Of a DNA stretch of 5,951 nucleotides, positions 5,301-5,951 are shown one piece after another; positions within the stretch are counted from its first letter, which is position 1; each line of letters starts with the position of its first letter. Source of the DNA: an uncultured Candidatus Saccharibacteria bacterium. GTDB taxonomy: Bacteria > Patescibacteriota > Saccharimonadia > Saccharimonadales > Saccharimonadaceae. The translations under genes and the position numbers were made by a program. The stretch lies in NCBI GenBank assembly GCA_938036845.1, contig CALHWA010000164.1, positions 1 through 5,951 of the forward strand, given 5' to 3'. The notes beneath the pieces were generated by a model. The model ran no database searches. It was given only the letters and a program-made list of their open reading frames with translations, and was not told the DNA's origin.

Positions 5301-5951
5301 ATGGATATACTTGATGGATTAAATGACGCTCAGCGCTCGGCAGTGGTCGCATCTGATGGCCCAGTCTTGATTCTCGCAGGGGCGGGCAGTGGCAAGACAA
5401 AAACACTCACGCACCGTATTGCCTACCTCCTGACAGAGCAAGGTGTCTGGCCCAATGAAGTCTTGGCTGTTACCTTTACTAACAAAGCAGCCCGCGAGAT
5501 GCGCCAGCGCCTCTGGCAGATTGCTGGGCATACCCAGGTAAGCTCGCCTCACGCGCCACAAACCGATCAACCACCTCGCTCCTTCATGCCGTGGATGGGG
5601 ACATTCCATGGTATTTGTGTGCGGATCTTGCGGCGTGATGGTGCGGCTATCAGCATTCCACCGAATTTCGTGATTTATGACGAAGATGACCGTCAAGGGC
5701 TCATCAAACAAGCGATGAAGCAGCTCTCCGTTGGTACAGACAAGCTCAAACCGCGTGCTGCCAGTGCAGCCATTAGCAAAGCTAAGAATCAACTCCTCTC
5801 GCCCAGTGACTACGCAGCCAGTGCACGATTTCCCTTCCAGCAGGTAGTGGCAGAGATCTACCAGTTGTATGAGCAGCTGCTGGCTGATGCAGGTGCGCTC
5901 GATTTTGACGACCTCCTGCTCGAGACGGTACGCCTCCTGCGTGACCACTCG
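5301..5951 (+). CDS. UvrD/Rep/PcrA-type ATP-dependent DNA helicase, 3'-truncated by window edge
   Basis: Superfamily 1A helicases use ATP to move 3'-5' along single-stranded DNA and unwind duplexes in repair and replication restart. The 217 visible residues cover domain 1A and part of 1B. The Q-motif region is LNDAQRSAV (7-15), Walker A is AGAGSGKT (26-33), motif Ia is TFTNKAAREM (58-67) and motif Ib is GTFHGICVRIL (100-110), with Gly where Ser is common in TFHS. FVIYDEDDR and LDFDDLL (200-206) are typical of 1B. Walker B (DExxQD) lies beyond the edge. About 15 extra residues, rich in Pro, Gln and Ser, separate motifs Ia and Ib compared with typical PcrA. The ATG at 5301 is supported because an in-frame TAG sits at 5292-5294 and the N-terminus has the usual distance to Walker A. 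Whether it is PcrA, UvrD or Rep cannot be decided from this part. Confidence 0.95.
   Translation, partial: MDILDGLNDAQRSAVVASDGPVLILAGAGSGKTKTLTHRIAYLLTEQGVWPNEVLAVTFTNKAAREMRQRLWQIAGHTQVSSPHAPQTDQPPRSFMPWMGTFHGICVRILRRDGAAISIPPNFVIYDEDDRQGLIKQAMKQLSVGTDKLKPRAASAAISKAKNQLLSPSDYAASARFPFQQVVAEIYQLYEQLLADAGALDFDDLLLETVRLLRDHS

Noticed and set aside
5319..5948. Minus-strand 209-residue reading frame over the helicase
   Set aside because: The opposite strand encodes unmistakable helicase motifs; the antisense frame is open only because of codon composition.

Overview
The window looks like chromosomal DNA of a bacterium of the Candidate Phyla Radiation, most probably Saccharibacteria (TM7). This is an inference. 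It rests on the N-terminal signature of the central protein (begins MSDIDFDELDRAV), which I recall from Saccharibacteria hypothetical proteins. It also rests on a promoter -10 box placed eight bases before a start codon, and on a pyruvate kinase with variant motifs. The standard bacterial code with TGA as stop fits all three genes. GC content is close to balanced in the genes and lower in part of the intergenic stretch. I see no mobile element, CRISPR array, tRNA or rRNA.

Layout, all genes on the + strand: (1) 2-1177 is the C-terminal five-sixths or so of a pyruvate kinase gene, cut by the left edge, followed by a clear intrinsic terminator at 1200-1230. (2) 1231-1767 is a gene-free stretch, AT-rich around 1320-1450. 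Its right half has several short inverted repeats and one plausible promoter (TTGCAC, 17 bp, TACACT), which would give a leader of about 160 nt with two hairpins. (3) 1768-5265 encodes an 1165-residue protein that is acidic, cysteine-free and almost wholly low-complexity. It has a single C-terminal transmembrane helix and no signal peptide, so it is predicted to be a tail-anchored protein with a giant disordered cytoplasmic domain. Short ordered-looking islands recur in it. (4) 5301-5951 is the start of a UvrD/Rep/PcrA-type superfamily 1 DNA helicase gene, cut by the right edge. A perfect TATAAT sits at 5287-5292, so its mRNA is predicted to be leaderless or nearly so.

Pyruvate kinase is a housekeeping glycolytic enzyme, and the helicase serves DNA repair and replication. 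Nothing in the sequence links either functionally to the disordered protein between them. The terminator after the first gene and the separate promoter before the last suggest three transcription units rather than one operon. The central gene is the part worth attention: its function is unknown, but its architecture (acidic disordered domain, repeated short motifs, tail anchor) suggests a membrane-tethered scaffold or interaction hub.
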